This document shows positions 37,100 through 46,458 of a DNA stretch of 64,000 bases, piece after piece. Origin of the DNA: an uncultured Pseudovibrio sp. (GTDB lineage Bacteria > Pseudomonadota > Alphaproteobacteria > Rhizobiales > Stappiaceae); NCBI GenBank assembly GCA_947496145.1, contig CANMBS010000010.1, forward strand, positions 59,555 to 123,554, read 5' to 3'. Made by a program: the position numbers and the translations under genes. The notes below the pieces were generated by a model. The model did no database searches. It had not been told where the DNA came from and saw only the letters and a program-made list of their open reading frames with translations. Each line of letters begins with the position of its first letter. Within the stretch, counting starts at the first letter, position 1.

Positions 37100-38065
37100 C
37101 TAGGAGAACCTTTCGACATATTCAGAAGGCGTAATGCCGAAATTGCGGTGAAAGGCACGGCGCAGGTTCTGAATGTGCCCGAAGCCAGACAGGTGAGCTG
37201 CCTGTTTTATGGAGCTGCGTTTAAGCAAGGCAGTTCTGGCAAGGTCTAATCGGAGCCGTTCAACGAACTGGGCTGGTGTTGTGCCGATGTCTTCTTTCAA
37301 ACGACGATGCAGGGTGCGTGGTGAAACACCTGCGGATTTTGCCATGTGCTCGATGGTCCAGTCCGCTTCTGGCTCAGAGAGGATCAGTTCAGACAATCTG
37401 GCAATGTTGGTTTGCCCAGCAGCTTGCAAGGAAAGGGCAGAAGAAAACTGCGCCTGACCACCGTTGCGGCGCAGATAGACGACCAGCTCCTGAGCTGTTT
37501 TGAGGGAGATGGCAGAGCCGAGGTCTTGTTCAATAAGATAAAGAGAAAGGTCAATGCCTGCGGTTACACCCGCTGATGTGTAGATATTGCCGGAATTGAC
37601 GAACAGCTGATCCAGTTGCCAGTCCACCTCTGGGTAGGTTGCATTGGCATAGGAGGCGCGACTCCAGTGAGTGCTGGCGGGTTTGCCAAACAGGATACCT
37701 GCGTCAGCCAGAATAAGAGCGCCGGAGCAAATGGAGATGATGCGCGCTCCGTTGGTGCGTTTTGCAGCTTGTTGCAGGAATGGTTTTAAGTTGCCGCTTT
37801 GCAGCTCGCCGCTTACGTGACCGCCGGGAATGAGCAGGTCTGCGCGAGGGTTCCAGTCGGAAAACTTACCGTCCACTGCGATTTTAACACCGGGCTGTGT
37901 TTCTACCGGCTGGCCGTCTGCGGAAAGTGTTCTGAGCTTATATTTGGAGTGATAGCAATCGGCGGTCCAGAATGCCTGCATGGGGCCTGCCAGATCCAAG
38001 AGGTTGATCCCGTGATACACGAATGCATCAATATGACGATGTGGTTCCATGCTTGAGTTTGGCAT
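37100..38065 (-). CDS. GlxA family AraC-type transcriptional regulator
   Basis: About 320 residues. The N-terminal DJ-1/PfpI-like domain (IDAFVYHGINLLDLAGPMQAFW, then RIISICSGALILADAGILFG) is followed by an AraC helix-turn-helix (about the last 100 residues: MAKSAGVSPRTLHRRLKEDI, then ISGFGHIQNLRRAF-type). ATG 38065 is chosen because the ATG at 38095 abuts an inverted repeat (38096-38110) and leaves no ribosome site. Upstream of the TetR gene, immediately adjacent. Confidence 0.82.
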   Translation of the reverse strand: MPNSSMEPHRHIDAFVYHGINLLDLAGPMQAFWTADCYHSKYKLRTLSADGQPVETQPGVKIAVDGKFSDWNPRADLLIPGGHVSGELQSGNLKPFLQQAAKRTNGARIISICSGALILADAGILFGKPASTHWSRASYANATYPEVDWQLDQLFVNSGNIYTSAGVTAGIDLSLYLIEQDLGSAISLKTAQELVVYLRRNGGQAQFSSALSLQAAGQTNIARLSELILSEPEADWTIEHMAKSAGVSPRTLHRRLKEDIGTTPAQFVERLRLDLARTALLKRSSIKQAAHLSGFGHIQNLRRAFHRNFGITPSEYVERFS

Positions 38066-38095
38066 AATCTGAAGCTTTAATGTCCTAACTGCCAT

Positions 38096-38110
38096 TAGCA
38101 GTACTTGCTA
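38096..38110. promoter_or_regulatory. candidate operator between GlxA-type regulator and MFS gene
   Basis: Inverted repeat TAGCA-GTACT-TGCTA, centred on a palindromic AGTACT, in the 80-base gap between divergent genes. It could bind the TetR or AraC-type protein. Confidence 0.4.
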
Positions 38111-38147
38111 TTTTCAAAGCGGTCAAAGGTTCTTTTGGGGAAGTCAT

Positions 38148-39365
38148 ATGAATGTTTCAGGGCGCGCAGAGCAGGGTGTTTCTTATAGGGCGCGCAATTT
38201 TCCGCTTATTTTGCTCGCAATAGCAGTGCTTTCTATGCAGATGCCTATTTTGATTGCGGTCAGCGCTTTGGCGGGGTCGTATCTGGCACCTCATCCTACG
38301 ATGGCGACTGTTCCGCTAGCGCTACAGATGTTTGGCAACTTCCTATTCGCAACTCCGATTTCGCTGTTTATGGGAAGGTACGGGCGACAAAAAGGGATTT
38401 TACTGGGTGTGGCGCTGACCATCATGGGATCGTTGCTGTGTGTTTACGCTCTTTATGCCGATCAGTTTTTTGTGCTGCTTGCCGGGCATATTCTGCAGGG
38501 TATTGCCACTGCGGCTTATACGTTCATGCGTTTTGCGGCATCTGACAGTGCCAGTGCGAAGTGGAAACCAATGGCGATTTCACTCAGCATGTCTATGGGG
38601 CTGTTATCTGCTCTGGTCGGGCCAGGTCTGGTCAGTGTGGTCAAAGACTTTGGAGGTGTTGTTCCGTTTGTGGGCAGCTATCTGGCACTTGCGGGTGTGG
38701 CGGTTGTGGGGGCGTTGCCGGTGCTGGGATTGCGCCTGCCACCTGTGCTGAATAAGGAGCACAAAGGTCAGGGTTTTGTTTCGTCCATGAAAGTGCTTCG
38801 CAGGCTTGCTGTATGGAGTGCGACGGCCTGCGCGGGTTTGTCTTTCGGTTTCATGACCATGCAGATGTCTCCTACACCGCTTGCCATGGAGCTTTGCGGG
38901 TTTTCTGTCGGGCAATCCAGTGATGTGATCCGCTGGCATCTGGTGGCCATGTTTGGTCCAAGTTTTGTGACTGGCTACTTCATCAAACGGGTTGGAACGA
39001 CCAGTGTGATGGTGCTGGGGCTGCTGATGCTTGCCGGGGCAGGCATTATTGGTGCGCTTAGTGTTGAGCTCTGGGCGTTTTATGTGGCTTTGATCTTGCT
39101 GGGGATTGGTTGGAATTTCGGGTTTATCGGTGCGTCTTCTCGCCTTGTCGAAGTGGTAGCACCCGAAGATGCCCCGCTTGCGCAAGGCGCCAATGACTCA
39201 GTGGTTGCGCTGGTCTCTGCTGTTTCAGCTCTTTCGACTGGTGTGTTGCTTAGCACGGTTGGCTGGGCGTGGCTGTCCTTGTCTGCCTTACCGCTGCTTG
39301 TGGTGCTTGCGTTGTGGCTGATGGTGACAGGGACACAGCGAACATCTGTCAGCTATATCTCATAA
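38148..39365 (+). CDS. MFS transporter
   Basis: 405 residues with 12 hydrophobic segments and the loop 2-3 motif GRYGRQKGILLG. It resembles drug/metabolite exporters; the substrate is unknown. Ribosome site GGGGAAG sits five bases before ATG 38148. It is divergent from the GlxA-type/TetR pair, which suggests substrate-responsive control. It ends in a strong terminator. Confidence 0.85.
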   Translation: MNVSGRAEQGVSYRARNFPLILLAIAVLSMQMPILIAVSALAGSYLAPHPTMATVPLALQMFGNFLFATPISLFMGRYGRQKGILLGVALTIMGSLLCVYALYADQFFVLLAGHILQGIATAAYTFMRFAASDSASAKWKPMAISLSMSMGLLSALVGPGLVSVVKDFGGVVPFVGSYLALAGVAVVGALPVLGLRLPPVLNKEHKGQGFVSSMKVLRRLAVWSATACAGLSFGFMTMQMSPTPLAMELCGFSVGQSSDVIRWHLVAMFGPSFVTGYFIKRVGTTSVMVLGLLMLAGAGIIGALSVELWAFYVALILLGIGWNFGFIGASSRLVEVVAPEDAPLAQGANDSVVALVSAVSALSTGVLLSTVGWAWLSLSALPLLVVLALWLMVTGTQRTSVSYIS

Positions 39366-39410
39366 TAATCGGAACTGACTGGTTCCGTAAATTAAAGAAT
39401 AAGAGGGATG

Positions 39411-39444
39411 AACAGCAGGGCAGTGATTGTTCTGCTGTTTTTTT
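39411..39444 (+). terminator. rho-independent terminator of the MFS gene
   Basis: AACAGCAG (39411-39418) pairs with CTGCTGTT (39432-39439), followed by a run of seven T. Confidence 0.85.
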
Positions 39445-39511
39445 GCAGGTATAGCACATTGCTGAAGATTTCATGGGTGTCCTTTAAGCACCCGCAATTT
39501 CGGAGTGAAAC

Positions 39512-39799
39512 ATGTCGGTTGATCTGAGCACCGTAAAACGTGTTGCCCGGCTGGCTCGCATCAAGGTTGATGACGAGCAGGCAGAGAAAATGACTGGTGA
39601 GCTGAACGCGATCCTTGGTTTCGTGGAGCAGCTGGACGAAGTGAACATTGAGGGCGTTGAGCCAATGACCTCAGTTGTTGAGACGTCCATGAAGAAGCGT
39701 GCAGATGGCCAGACCGACGGTGGCTATGCTGACAAGGTTGTTTCCAACGCACCTGTTTCTGAAGATAACTTCTTCATGGTGCCGAAGGTTGTTGAATAG
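39512..39799 (+). CDS. gatC: Asp-tRNA(Asn)/Glu-tRNA(Gln) amidotransferase subunit C
   Basis: 95 residues, the usual GatC length. It starts [20 protein letters not shown] and contains [23 protein letters not shown] and the C-terminal [11 protein letters not shown]. GatC holds the GatA/GatB complex together. It is followed after 11 bases by the GNAT gene and then gatA, so the three form one unit. Confidence 0.96.
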   Translation: MSVDLSTVKRVARLARIKVDDEQAEKMTGELNAILGFVEQLDEVNIEGVEPMTSVVETSMKKRADGQTDGGYADKVVSNAPVSEDNFFMVPKVVE

Positions 39800-39810
39800 G
39801 GAGCTCCTGA

Positions 39811-40284
39811 ATGAGCGTTTCTGTTGCAAGTGAAGATCCGCGCCAGAGCGATGTTGCTGCATTGGTTGAGCAGCTCTCGCAAACGCTTTTGGCACTAACC
39901 CCGGCAGAAGCCTGTCACCACATGAGTGTGGATGAGATGGCGGAGGCAAATACGACAGTGTTTGTTGCGCGAGATGCTGGCAAGGCAGTTGCCTGTGGTG
40001 CCCTGAAGCAGCACCCTGATAGCACTGGTGAGGTGAAACGTATGTTTTGTCTGCCAGAGACGCAGGGTAAAGGTGTTGGCCGGAAAATCCTTCAAGAGAT
40101 TATCGCTCGTGCAGAGCAAATGGGATTGAAATCACTGGTTCTTGAAACCGGATGGAACTACGAGGCCGCGCTTCATCTTTATGAAAGCTCAGGCTTTGAG
40201 CGATGCGGTCCTGTTCTTGATTATCCTGATCATCCTGAATCTGTTTTCTATAAAAGGCCGCTAGCGGCTCCCTTAGAGATGTAG
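39811..40284 (+). CDS. GNAT family N-acetyltransferase
   Basis: 157 residues with the acetyl-CoA motif [24 protein letters not shown] (about residues 75-98) and a preceding acceptor region [17 protein letters not shown]. The substrate is unknown. Its position between gatC and gatA, with five bases before gatA, suggests cotranscription; I believe this gene order recurs in related bacteria, though why an acetyltransferase sits there is unclear. Confidence 0.85.
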   Translation: MSVSVASEDPRQSDVAALVEQLSQTLLALTPAEACHHMSVDEMAEANTTVFVARDAGKAVACGALKQHPDSTGEVKRMFCLPETQGKGVGRKILQEIIARAEQMGLKSLVLETGWNYEAALHLYESSGFERCGPVLDYPDHPESVFYKRPLAAPLEM

Positions 40285-40289
40285 AGACT

Positions 40290-41771
40290 ATGACTGAACT
40301 TACCAAACTGACAATCGCTGAGGCGCGCGATAAGCTGGCTGCCCGCGATATTACTGCGAGCGAGCTGACTGAAAGCTACCTGAGTGCGATTGATGCCGGT
40401 AATGAGGCGATCAATGCTTACATTGCTGTAACCGGTGATATTGCGCGCGAGCAGGCAAAAGCATCTGACGCAAAAATCGCTGCTGGCGAAGCGCGTCCGC
40501 TGGAAGGTATTCCTCTCGGCATCAAAGATCTTTACGCGACCAAGGGTGTTCACACTCAGGCGTGTTCTCATATTCTTGATGGCTTCAAGCCTGAGTATGA
40601 GTCCACCGTTACGCAGAACCTGTTTGACGACGGTGCTGTGATGCTGGGTAAGCTGAACATGGACGAGTTCGCGATGGGCTCTTCCAACGAGACTTCTTTT
40701 TATGGTGACGTGGTCAACCCATGGCGTCGCAATGGTTCTGACAAGGCTCTGGTTCCGGGTGGTTCTTCCGGCGGTTCTGCAGCAGCAGTAGCGGCGCACA
40801 TGTGTGCGGCGGCAACGGCTTCTGATACTGGTGGTTCTATCCGTCAGCCAGCAGCGCTGACCGGTACAGTGGGCATCAAGCCAACTTATGGTCGCTGTTC
40901 TCGCTGGGGTATGGTTGCGTTTGCGTCCTCGTTAGATCAGGCTGGCCCGATTGGCCGCACTGTGCGTGACAACGCGATCCTGCTGAAGTCCATGGCGTCT
41001 GTTGATGCAAAAGACACCACCTCTGTTGATGCTCCAGTGCCGAATTATGAAGACTTTATTGGCAAGTCCATTAAGGGCATGAAGATCGGTATTCCTAAAG
41101 AGTACCACATGGATGGTATGCCAGAGGAAATCGAGAAGCTCTGGCAGCAGGGTATTGCATGGCTGAAAGAAGCTGGCGCTGAGATCGTTGAGATTTCCCT
41201 GCCACACACCAAGTACGCTCTGCCTGCTTACTACATTGTGGCTCCGGCAGAAGCTTCTTCCAACCTGGCGCGTTATGATGGTGTTCGCTACGGTCTGCGT
41301 GTACCGGGTAATGACATTGTAGAGATGTACGAAAACACCCGTGCAGCAGGCTTTGGTGACGAAGTGAAACGCCGCGTGATGATCGGCACCTACGTTCTGT
41401 CCGCAGGTTACTACGATGCGTACTACCTGAAAGCGCAGAAAGTTCGCACTCTGATCAAGCAGGACTTCGACAATGCATGGGCGGATGGTGTGGATGCGAT
41501 CCTGACCCCGACCACCCCAGACGCTGCGTTTGCGCCGGGTGAGATCACTGATCCAGTGACCATGTACCTGAACGACGTGTTTACCGTGACAGCTAATATG
41601 GCTGGCGTTCCGGGTATGTCCATCCCGGCTGGCCTTAACAAAGATGGCCTGCCACTTGGCCTTCAGCTGATCGGTAAGCCGTTTGAAGAAGGTACCCTGT
41701 TCCAGGTGGGTGAAGTGATTGAACAGGCCGCAGGCCGCTTCGAACCATCTGCCAACTGGTGGAGCAAGTAA
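40290..41771 (+). CDS. gatA: Asp-tRNA(Asn)/Glu-tRNA(Gln) amidotransferase subunit A
   Basis: 493 residues of the amidase signature family. The glutaminase triad is visible: Lys in [14 protein letters not shown], and the Ser-cisSer pair in [17 protein letters not shown] and [21 protein letters not shown]. The enzyme supplies ammonia to GatB. Codon use is strongly biased, as in a highly expressed gene. It ends in a strong terminator, and gatB lies 10.5 kb downstream rather than next to it. Confidence 0.97.
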   Translation: MTELTKLTIAEARDKLAARDITASELTESYLSAIDAGNEAINAYIAVTGDIAREQAKASDAKIAAGEARPLEGIPLGIKDLYATKGVHTQACSHILDGFKPEYESTVTQNLFDDGAVMLGKLNMDEFAMGSSNETSFYGDVVNPWRRNGSDKALVPGGSSGGSAAAVAAHMCAAATASDTGGSIRQPAALTGTVGIKPTYGRCSRWGMVAFASSLDQAGPIGRTVRDNAILLKSMASVDAKDTTSVDAPVPNYEDFIGKSIKGMKIGIPKEYHMDGMPEEIEKLWQQGIAWLKEAGAEIVEISLPHTKYALPAYYIVAPAEASSNLARYDGVRYGLRVPGNDIVEMYENTRAAGFGDEVKRRVMIGTYVLSAGYYDAYYLKAQKVRTLIKQDFDNAWADGVDAILTPTTPDAAFAPGEITDPVTMYLNDVFTVTANMAGVPGMSIPAGLNKDGLPLGLQLIGKPFEEGTLFQVGEVIEQAAGRFEPSANWWSK

Positions 41772-41798
41772 GCTTCAGCGCTTCTGATATGAACTGAA

Positions 41799-41831
41799 GA
41801 AGGCCTCGGTGGGAACCGGGGCTTTCTTTTT
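41799..41831 (+). terminator. rho-independent terminator of gatC-gatA
   Basis: An 11-bp stem GAAGGCCTCGG / CCGGGGCTTTC with two G-T wobble pairs, loop TGGGAA, then TTTT. Confidence 0.85.
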
Positions 41832-41863
41832 AGCAAGTGAACCTCTGTCTTCAGCGACGGCTT

Positions 41864-42583
41864 TCAACTTACAAGCTGGTTAACGTAAAGGTATTCAATG
41901 TTTAGGCTTTGAATTTCGCTGTATTTGATTATTAAGCGATCACCCTTGATTGAATAGAAGCGATCAGCTCCTGAGTTTTCTGGAGTTTCATCATCGTGTA
42001 GTGGACGTCTTACAACTTCACTCATGACAAGACGATCCAGTTCTCCATTTTGAGTGAGGTAAAAGTCCTCAAGGATTCCATAGTAGAGATATGTGCTACC
42101 GCCACTTTGTAACATGCAGGAAATCTTGGTAAACTCAGCGCTTTCTGCTGTTGAGAGTTTGCCCTTCAGCTCGTAGTACCATGGCGTATTGTAAGAAAAG
42201 CGTGAATCTTTGTAAGGGTTAAGCCAGAAACGCATCTTCTGCGCAATTTTGCCAAAAAAGAAAGCTGCTAAGCTTAGTGCACCGAAATATGTAAGAATAT
42301 ACAGTATCTTATTATGCAGGATGGCGAGATCGCTCTTTGAAAGCTTGTAAGTGAGTAATAGCTTGAGCAGGAGATCTAGGCTAATTTTTGAAGTGACGAA
42401 ATAAAAAAGCAATGCCACTGCAACGCAATGCAATATCAATGCTGCGACGAGTGCCTGCGCTGAAAATACGTCAAAAGGTTTGGCTTCAAAGCGCGTATTT
42501 TCTTTTCGTTCGAATGCTGAGAGGAAGAGATAACCGGGGACTACAAATAAAAGCAGGATGAACGCTGGTAGAGCAATGTTCAA
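41864..42583 (-). CDS. uncharacterised membrane protein, downstream member of a two-gene cassette
   Basis: 239 residues starting TTG 42583, four bases inside the end of the preceding 58-residue gene, so translation is coupled. Three hydrophobic segments (about 3-22, 45-65, 95-112) are followed by a soluble half with KISCMLQSGGSTYLYYGILEDFYLTQNGELD. The pattern of N-terminal LLFVVPGYLFL, membrane segments and a beta-rich end recalls DUF6338-type proteins, but I cannot confirm this. Lys- and Leu-rich and lower in GC than the housekeeping neighbours. It could be envelope- or defence-related. Function unknown. Confidence 0.72.
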   Translation of the reverse strand: MNIALPAFILLLFVVPGYLFLSAFERKENTRFEAKPFDVFSAQALVAALILHCVAVALLFYFVTSKISLDLLLKLLLTYKLSKSDLAILHNKILYILTYFGALSLAAFFFGKIAQKMRFWLNPYKDSRFSYNTPWYYELKGKLSTAESAEFTKISCMLQSGGSTYLYYGILEDFYLTQNGELDRLVMSEVVRRPLHDDETPENSGADRFYSIKGDRLIIKYSEIQSLNIEYLYVNQLVS

Positions 42584-42756
42584 GCTGCTTTTCCTTTTGC
42601 GCGTTCAGGTCGCTCAGAAGATACAGTCATTTTTTCACCGCTTGAGAGCGTTATCTCAATTTCCTTTTTTCCTGAAGCTAAGAAGTCTCTCAATTGTTGT
42701 CTCCCGTTCGGGTCTTTCATGATCTTTTGGGCTTTTTCTCCCATCAGTGCGCGCAT
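42580..42756 (-). CDS. 58-residue protein, upstream member of a two-gene cassette
   Basis: ATG 42756, preceded by GGGAGGAG, an excellent ribosome site. Product begins MRALMGEKAQKIMKDPNGRQ and continues through LRDFLASGKKEIEITLSSG to the C-terminus KGKAA. It is charged and predicted soluble, with helix then strand. The TGA overlaps the TTG start of the membrane protein gene. I do not recognise the family. The tight coupling suggests a functional pair, such as a regulator or inhibitor of the membrane protein. Confidence 0.7.
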   Translation of the reverse strand: MRALMGEKAQKIMKDPNGRQQLRDFLASGKKEIEITLSSGEKMTVSSERPERAKGKAA

Positions 42757-42852
42757 CAATCTCCTCCCTGACCTTAGAGTTTAAGAGTATGATAGGCTAT
42801 TTGGGGTGTCTACATCGTGAAAATGGTATTTTATGCAGCGGTGACGCAAAAG

Positions 42853-43326
42853 TCACAGCGCAACCTCCGGCCTCACAATCATCAGCCAGACAATCCCCAG
42901 GATCGCAATGAAGGCGGGGAAGCCGCAGGCGAACCAGATGCGGTAGAGGCTGTGATAGCGCGGTGGTAATGGTGCACCGGTTCCCACTGCTATTACTGCG
43001 AGGTTTCTGAGCTGGATTTGTATCCAGACCACTGGCAGCCAGAATGCGCCGATGAGGATGTAAAGTGCCAGTGAGAGTACAATCCAGCCTTCAGTCAGAG
43101 ACCAGCCGACTTCTCCTGCCAGCAGGTAACCGGTGATGGGTTGAATGATGACTGCCGTGGCGGTGAACAAGGTGTCTGCAATGACGACTGTTCCTGCTGT
43201 ATGAGCGATTGCAGCGGCATCAAGCGTTCTGGCGGCGATCACCATGAAAAAGGCGATGCCAGCTCCGGTTCCGATGAGGACGCAGGCTCCGATGATGTGC
43301 AGGAACTTGAGGAACTCGTAGGTCAT
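42853..43326 (-). CDS. DUF2269 family membrane protein
   Basis: 157 residues with four hydrophobic segments. It starts MTYEFLKFLHIIGACVLIG, with a conserved His in helix 1 and in the C-terminal region, as in DUF2269 proteins, which resemble membrane redox proteins. ATG 43326 overlaps the SDR stop codon (ATGA), so it is translated with it. Function unknown. Confidence 0.85.
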   Translation of the reverse strand: MTYEFLKFLHIIGACVLIGTGAGIAFFMVIAARTLDAAAIAHTAGTVVIADTLFTATAVIIQPITGYLLAGEVGWSLTEGWIVLSLALYILIGAFWLPVVWIQIQLRNLAVIAVGTGAPLPPRYHSLYRIWFACGFPAFIAILGIVWLMIVRPEVAL

Positions 43327-44627
43327 CTTTCCTCCAGCAGCACAAGTGGAAAGAGGGCAAGGATCATGGCGGGGATGGTTTTCACATATGGCCCCAGAGG
43401 GTCGAGCCACAGGTCTGTTGCCCATAGTGTTCCGGCGCTTAAGTAACCAAGTGTTACTGCGATCATGCCCAGACAGGCACTGCGGGTGTATTTTCTGATG
43501 AGGATCAGGCTGCCCAGTGCAACATCGGTAAGGCTGCCGAGGATTACAAAGAACATGCTGAGAGCTTCGTTTACGCCTCGGGCGGTGAGTACCTGTTGGG
43601 CTTCGCTGTATTGAAGGGCACCAATAATGCCTGAGGTTAGCCAGAAAAATGCAAGACATGCGATACTCAAAGGGAGAAGCAGGTATGTTCTTGCAAACCA
43701 GCGCTCCTGTGTTGAACAAGGTAATGTGGCAAGGGTTTCATTCAGGTTTTTGAAAGGGACGCCGCCAGCTTCTCTCCAGCTTGATGCATCTGCGATAATC
43801 CCGTCCTGAAGTGTGTTCAGGGCAGTGGTTCGCAAGGGAGAACGCCAGCCGAACAGACCAAGGGCGTCGGCGAGTTTGCCGGAAACTGAGAGAAGCCAAT
43901 TGGGTGAGGTGATGGAGTAGTGCCAATCAGGAAAACCTTGCCACGTTCTGATCGCTTTGGTGAGTTCCCAGAAGGAATGTGGTGTGTCTTCAGCCAGATC
44001 GTGGTGAGTGCCTTCTGGAATTTTTCCGAGGGCGCACTGCGTGACGGCTTCAGCAAGGTCATCAAGTGCGACGCATTGTATGGGGCTTTGCGGGAATATC
44101 TTAAAACCAGCAAGAGGCAGGGCACTTGCTGCGCGAAGGAGAGCTGTACCGCCATAAGCTTGAGGGCCCAGGACCAGAGCAGGGCGCAAGATGATTGCGT
44201 GTTTGAGGTGCTTTTGAACAAGGGCATCTCCTTGCGCTTTGCTGCGAAGAAAGAGGGTCGAGGCTGTGGAGCTAGTACCTGCTGCGGAAATCTGGATGAG
44301 GAGCTTGTCTTTATCGCGCAGAGCTTCGCATATGCGCTCAAGGGCTGTGACGTGGATTAGCTTCAGATTGTCTTTTGCGGTGTCCTGCAAGGCACCGGAT
44401 GCGTTTACAATGACATCTGCGGATTGAAAGATTGCGTGCCAGTCACTTGTGGTGGCTGTTGCGATATCGAGGATGTGCCAGGGAATGTGAGGGAAGGCTT
44501 GCCGGGCCGCTGCCTGAGAGCGCCCTACACCTGTAACCTGAAAACCGGCTTGCTGAAGCTGCTTTACGCAAGCAGCGCCAATAAAGCCGTAGGCACCGAG
44601 AACGACGGCGGATTTTTGGGTGATCAT
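43323..44627 (-). CDS. SDR-type NAD(P)-dependent epimerase fused to a DoxX-like membrane domain
   Basis: 434 residues. The N-terminal Rossmann fold has VVLGAYGFIGAACVKQLQQAG and the NADP-binding region, with SAAGTSSTASTLFLRSKAQGD in the place of the active-site region of extended SDRs. The last 130 residues contain four hydrophobic segments and match DoxX-like domains (SMFFVILGSLTDVALGSLILI). I know this fusion paired with DUF2269 in other proteobacteria; a quinone-linked membrane oxidoreductase is possible but unproven. It is divergent from marR. Confidence 0.82.
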   Translation of the reverse strand: MITQKSAVVLGAYGFIGAACVKQLQQAGFQVTGVGRSQAAARQAFPHIPWHILDIATATTSDWHAIFQSADVIVNASGALQDTAKDNLKLIHVTALERICEALRDKDKLLIQISAAGTSSTASTLFLRSKAQGDALVQKHLKHAIILRPALVLGPQAYGGTALLRAASALPLAGFKIFPQSPIQCVALDDLAEAVTQCALGKIPEGTHHDLAEDTPHSFWELTKAIRTWQGFPDWHYSITSPNWLLSVSGKLADALGLFGWRSPLRTTALNTLQDGIIADASSWREAGGVPFKNLNETLATLPCSTQERWFARTYLLLPLSIACLAFFWLTSGIIGALQYSEAQQVLTARGVNEALSMFFVILGSLTDVALGSLILIRKYTRSACLGMIAVTLGYLSAGTLWATDLWLDPLGPYVKTIPAMILALFPLVLLEER

Positions 44628-44713
44628 GAATGAACTTTAAATAAACGAGAAACAGACTCACGAATGATGCATGGAGCATAACACGGTATCAGGAGTTGTT
44701 ATCCATTCAATTT

Positions 44714-44728
44714 GTCAATTGAGTTGAC
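44714..44728. promoter_or_regulatory. candidate MarR operator
   Basis: GTCAA-TTGAG-TTGAC, an inverted repeat with five-base arms and a five-base spacer, 31 bases before marR and in the divergent gap with the SDR gene. A typical MarR target has similar geometry. Confidence 0.45.
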
Positions 44729-44758
44729 GGAATCGAAGCATGATAGTGTGCTGGAGAT

Positions 44759-45232
44759 ATGGAAGAGAACACCTTACTTAAAGATCCTGAGTTGATGCCC
44801 TTGCTTTATGAAGGGATTCAGCTAACGCGGCCATTGTTAAGATACATCACCAGCGCAGTAGATGTGACGTCGCAAAAGCATGGCGTGAGTGTGGGAGAGC
44901 GGGCTGTCCTTGAGGTTCTGCTCAATAGCGAAAGTCCGCTGACTGCACCTGCTATTACTGAACGGCTGGACTTGAAGCGTCAGTTCGTTGCCCGAGTTCT
45001 TACGGCCTGCAAAACTGCTGGATTTGTGAAGACACAAGCCAATCCAGATCATGTACGCTCCCACTTTTATGTGCTCACAACAAAGGGCCGGACTGCCATT
45101 TGCGCTATCCGGGGAGCAGAACAAGCAATTCTTGAAGAGCTGTTGCAGTCCTTAACCGCAGATGAGGTGCGGGCTCATTTGAAGGTGCAAAAGGCTCTGT
45201 TTGATTATTTTGCCTCTCTGGCTTCATCGTAA
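44759..45232 (+). CDS. MarR family transcriptional regulator
   Basis: 157 residues. The winged helix is seen as GVSVGERAVLEVLLNSESPLTAPAITERLDLKRQFVARVLTACKTAGFVKTQ, followed by the wing (ANPDHVRSHFYVLTTKGR). A candidate operator lies in the divergent gap. It is followed 11 bases later by the isochorismatase-like gene, so it probably controls both flanking units. Confidence 0.88.
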   Translation: MEENTLLKDPELMPLLYEGIQLTRPLLRYITSAVDVTSQKHGVSVGERAVLEVLLNSESPLTAPAITERLDLKRQFVARVLTACKTAGFVKTQANPDHVRSHFYVLTTKGRTAICAIRGAEQAILEELLQSLTADEVRAHLKVQKALFDYFASLASS

Positions 45233-45243
45233 TGGAGGGATAG

Positions 45244-45888
45244 ATGAGTATATGGAGTGTGGTTGGTCTTGTGGTTTTGATGCTCGCGCTCGGCATCGGC
45301 TACACGGCACAGCGCCTTATGCGTCTGCAAGGTCCGACGCAAGGTGAGATGATTGATCAGGAGCGGCGCGATCAGATGGCATTGCTGGTTCTGGATATAC
45401 AAGAAGATTTCACCAGAAACACTAAGGCACGGCAATGGCCTGCCGCTTATGTGGAGGACCGGATTGAACGCATTAACCGGTTAGCGGCTGAGGCGCAAAA
45501 GCAAGGGATGCCAGTGATCACTACCCGGCTGATCTATGAGGGTGGTTATACCAATTTTCTGATTGGCCTGCTTGAAGAGGGGCTGGGGACAAAAGCGTCT
45601 GGCGGCCTTGCACTGGACAAGCGCCTCAGCTTTCAGCCGGATGCGGATATTGTGAAAAGCGTTGGTGATGCACTTTCAAGCGCTGAGCTCGGGGATTTCC
45701 TTAAAAAGCATAATGTGAGCAACCTCAGGGTTGCCGGGCTTGATGGGTGTTACTGCGTGAAGAATACCGCACTTGGGGCATTGGCTCGTGGATACACGGT
45801 GGAGCTGATAGAAGATGCAGTGCTTTCGATTGACCCGAAAGGGTGGGAGGCTTGTCGTGGTGAGCTGGCTGAAAAGGGTGTTTTCTAA
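45244..45888 (+). CDS. isochorismatase-like cysteine hydrolase with N-terminal membrane anchor
   Basis: 214 residues. A hydrophobic segment at 4-22 is followed by the isochorismatase fold: ALLVLDIQEDFTRN (catalytic Asp), a Lys in the middle, and VAGLDGCYCVKNTALGALARGY (catalytic Cys in the usual place, followed by a second Cys). Membrane anchoring is unusual for this family. The substrate is unknown. Probably cotranscribed with marR. Confidence 0.82.
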   Translation: MSIWSVVGLVVLMLALGIGYTAQRLMRLQGPTQGEMIDQERRDQMALLVLDIQEDFTRNTKARQWPAAYVEDRIERINRLAAEAQKQGMPVITTRLIYEGGYTNFLIGLLEEGLGTKASGGLALDKRLSFQPDADIVKSVGDALSSAELGDFLKKHNVSNLRVAGLDGCYCVKNTALGALARGYTVELIEDAVLSIDPKGWEACRGELAEKGVF

Positions 45889-45939
45889 CTGGAGATGCTT
45901 AAGAATGTAGTTTAGGAACTATCCATCTCAATAAAATAG

Positions 45940-46458
45940 TTATGCAGTTGTGGTGCCTAAAAGCTGCTGAATTCCCTCGATTGGATCAATGCCGAAAAGC
46001 GCAGATGCAATGGCTGCGATGATTAAGAGCAGCGTCCATGCTAATGCAGATGACATGCCTACAAACACCTGTCTTACGTAGCCGTTGCTTCTTTTGATGT
46101 CCTGCCGAATGGCTCTTGCGTTTTCAATTGCTTCATTTTGCAGAGCTTCTTTTTGTATTTCGGGTTCCAGGCTATTAACGTACTCATCCGCATAGACTGT
46201 CAGCAGTTCCTGTGCCTGTTCTCGTAATACCGATCTTTGGTTTGGGGTGGTGTGAATTAGTGTTGCTGTTTTAACCTCTTCATCAGAGGGTGATTTTCCT
46301 TCGTTTTCTTTCTTAAGTGCAATGATGATTTCGCGCTTTTGTTTTTTGTAAAGACCGTAGGCGATCAGACCCGGCAAATCTAATAGAGCATCGCAGTCAT
46401 CATCAACGTAAAGCTCGAAAACTTTATTATATTCAGACTTTTGCTTTACGGTTTCCAT
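45940..46458 (-). CDS. uncharacterised C-tail-anchored protein, downstream member of a two-gene cassette
   Basis: 172 residues from ATG 46458 (METVKQKSEYNKVFELYVDD). A helical cytoplasmic part contains the striking LPGLIAYGLYKKQKREIIIAL and a charged stretch (KENEGKSPSDEE). One hydrophobic segment near the C-terminus (SSALAWTLLLIIAAIASALFG) suggests tail anchoring. I have a vague memory of similar GxIAYxLYKxxK proteins in other bacteria but no function. The start overlaps the previous gene by 26 bases. Low GC. Confidence 0.62.
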   Translation of the reverse strand: METVKQKSEYNKVFELYVDDDCDALLDLPGLIAYGLYKKQKREIIIALKKENEGKSPSDEEVKTATLIHTTPNQRSVLREQAQELLTVYADEYVNSLEPEIQKEALQNEAIENARAIRQDIKRSNGYVRQVFVGMSSALAWTLLLIIAAIASALFGIDPIEGIQQLLGTTTA

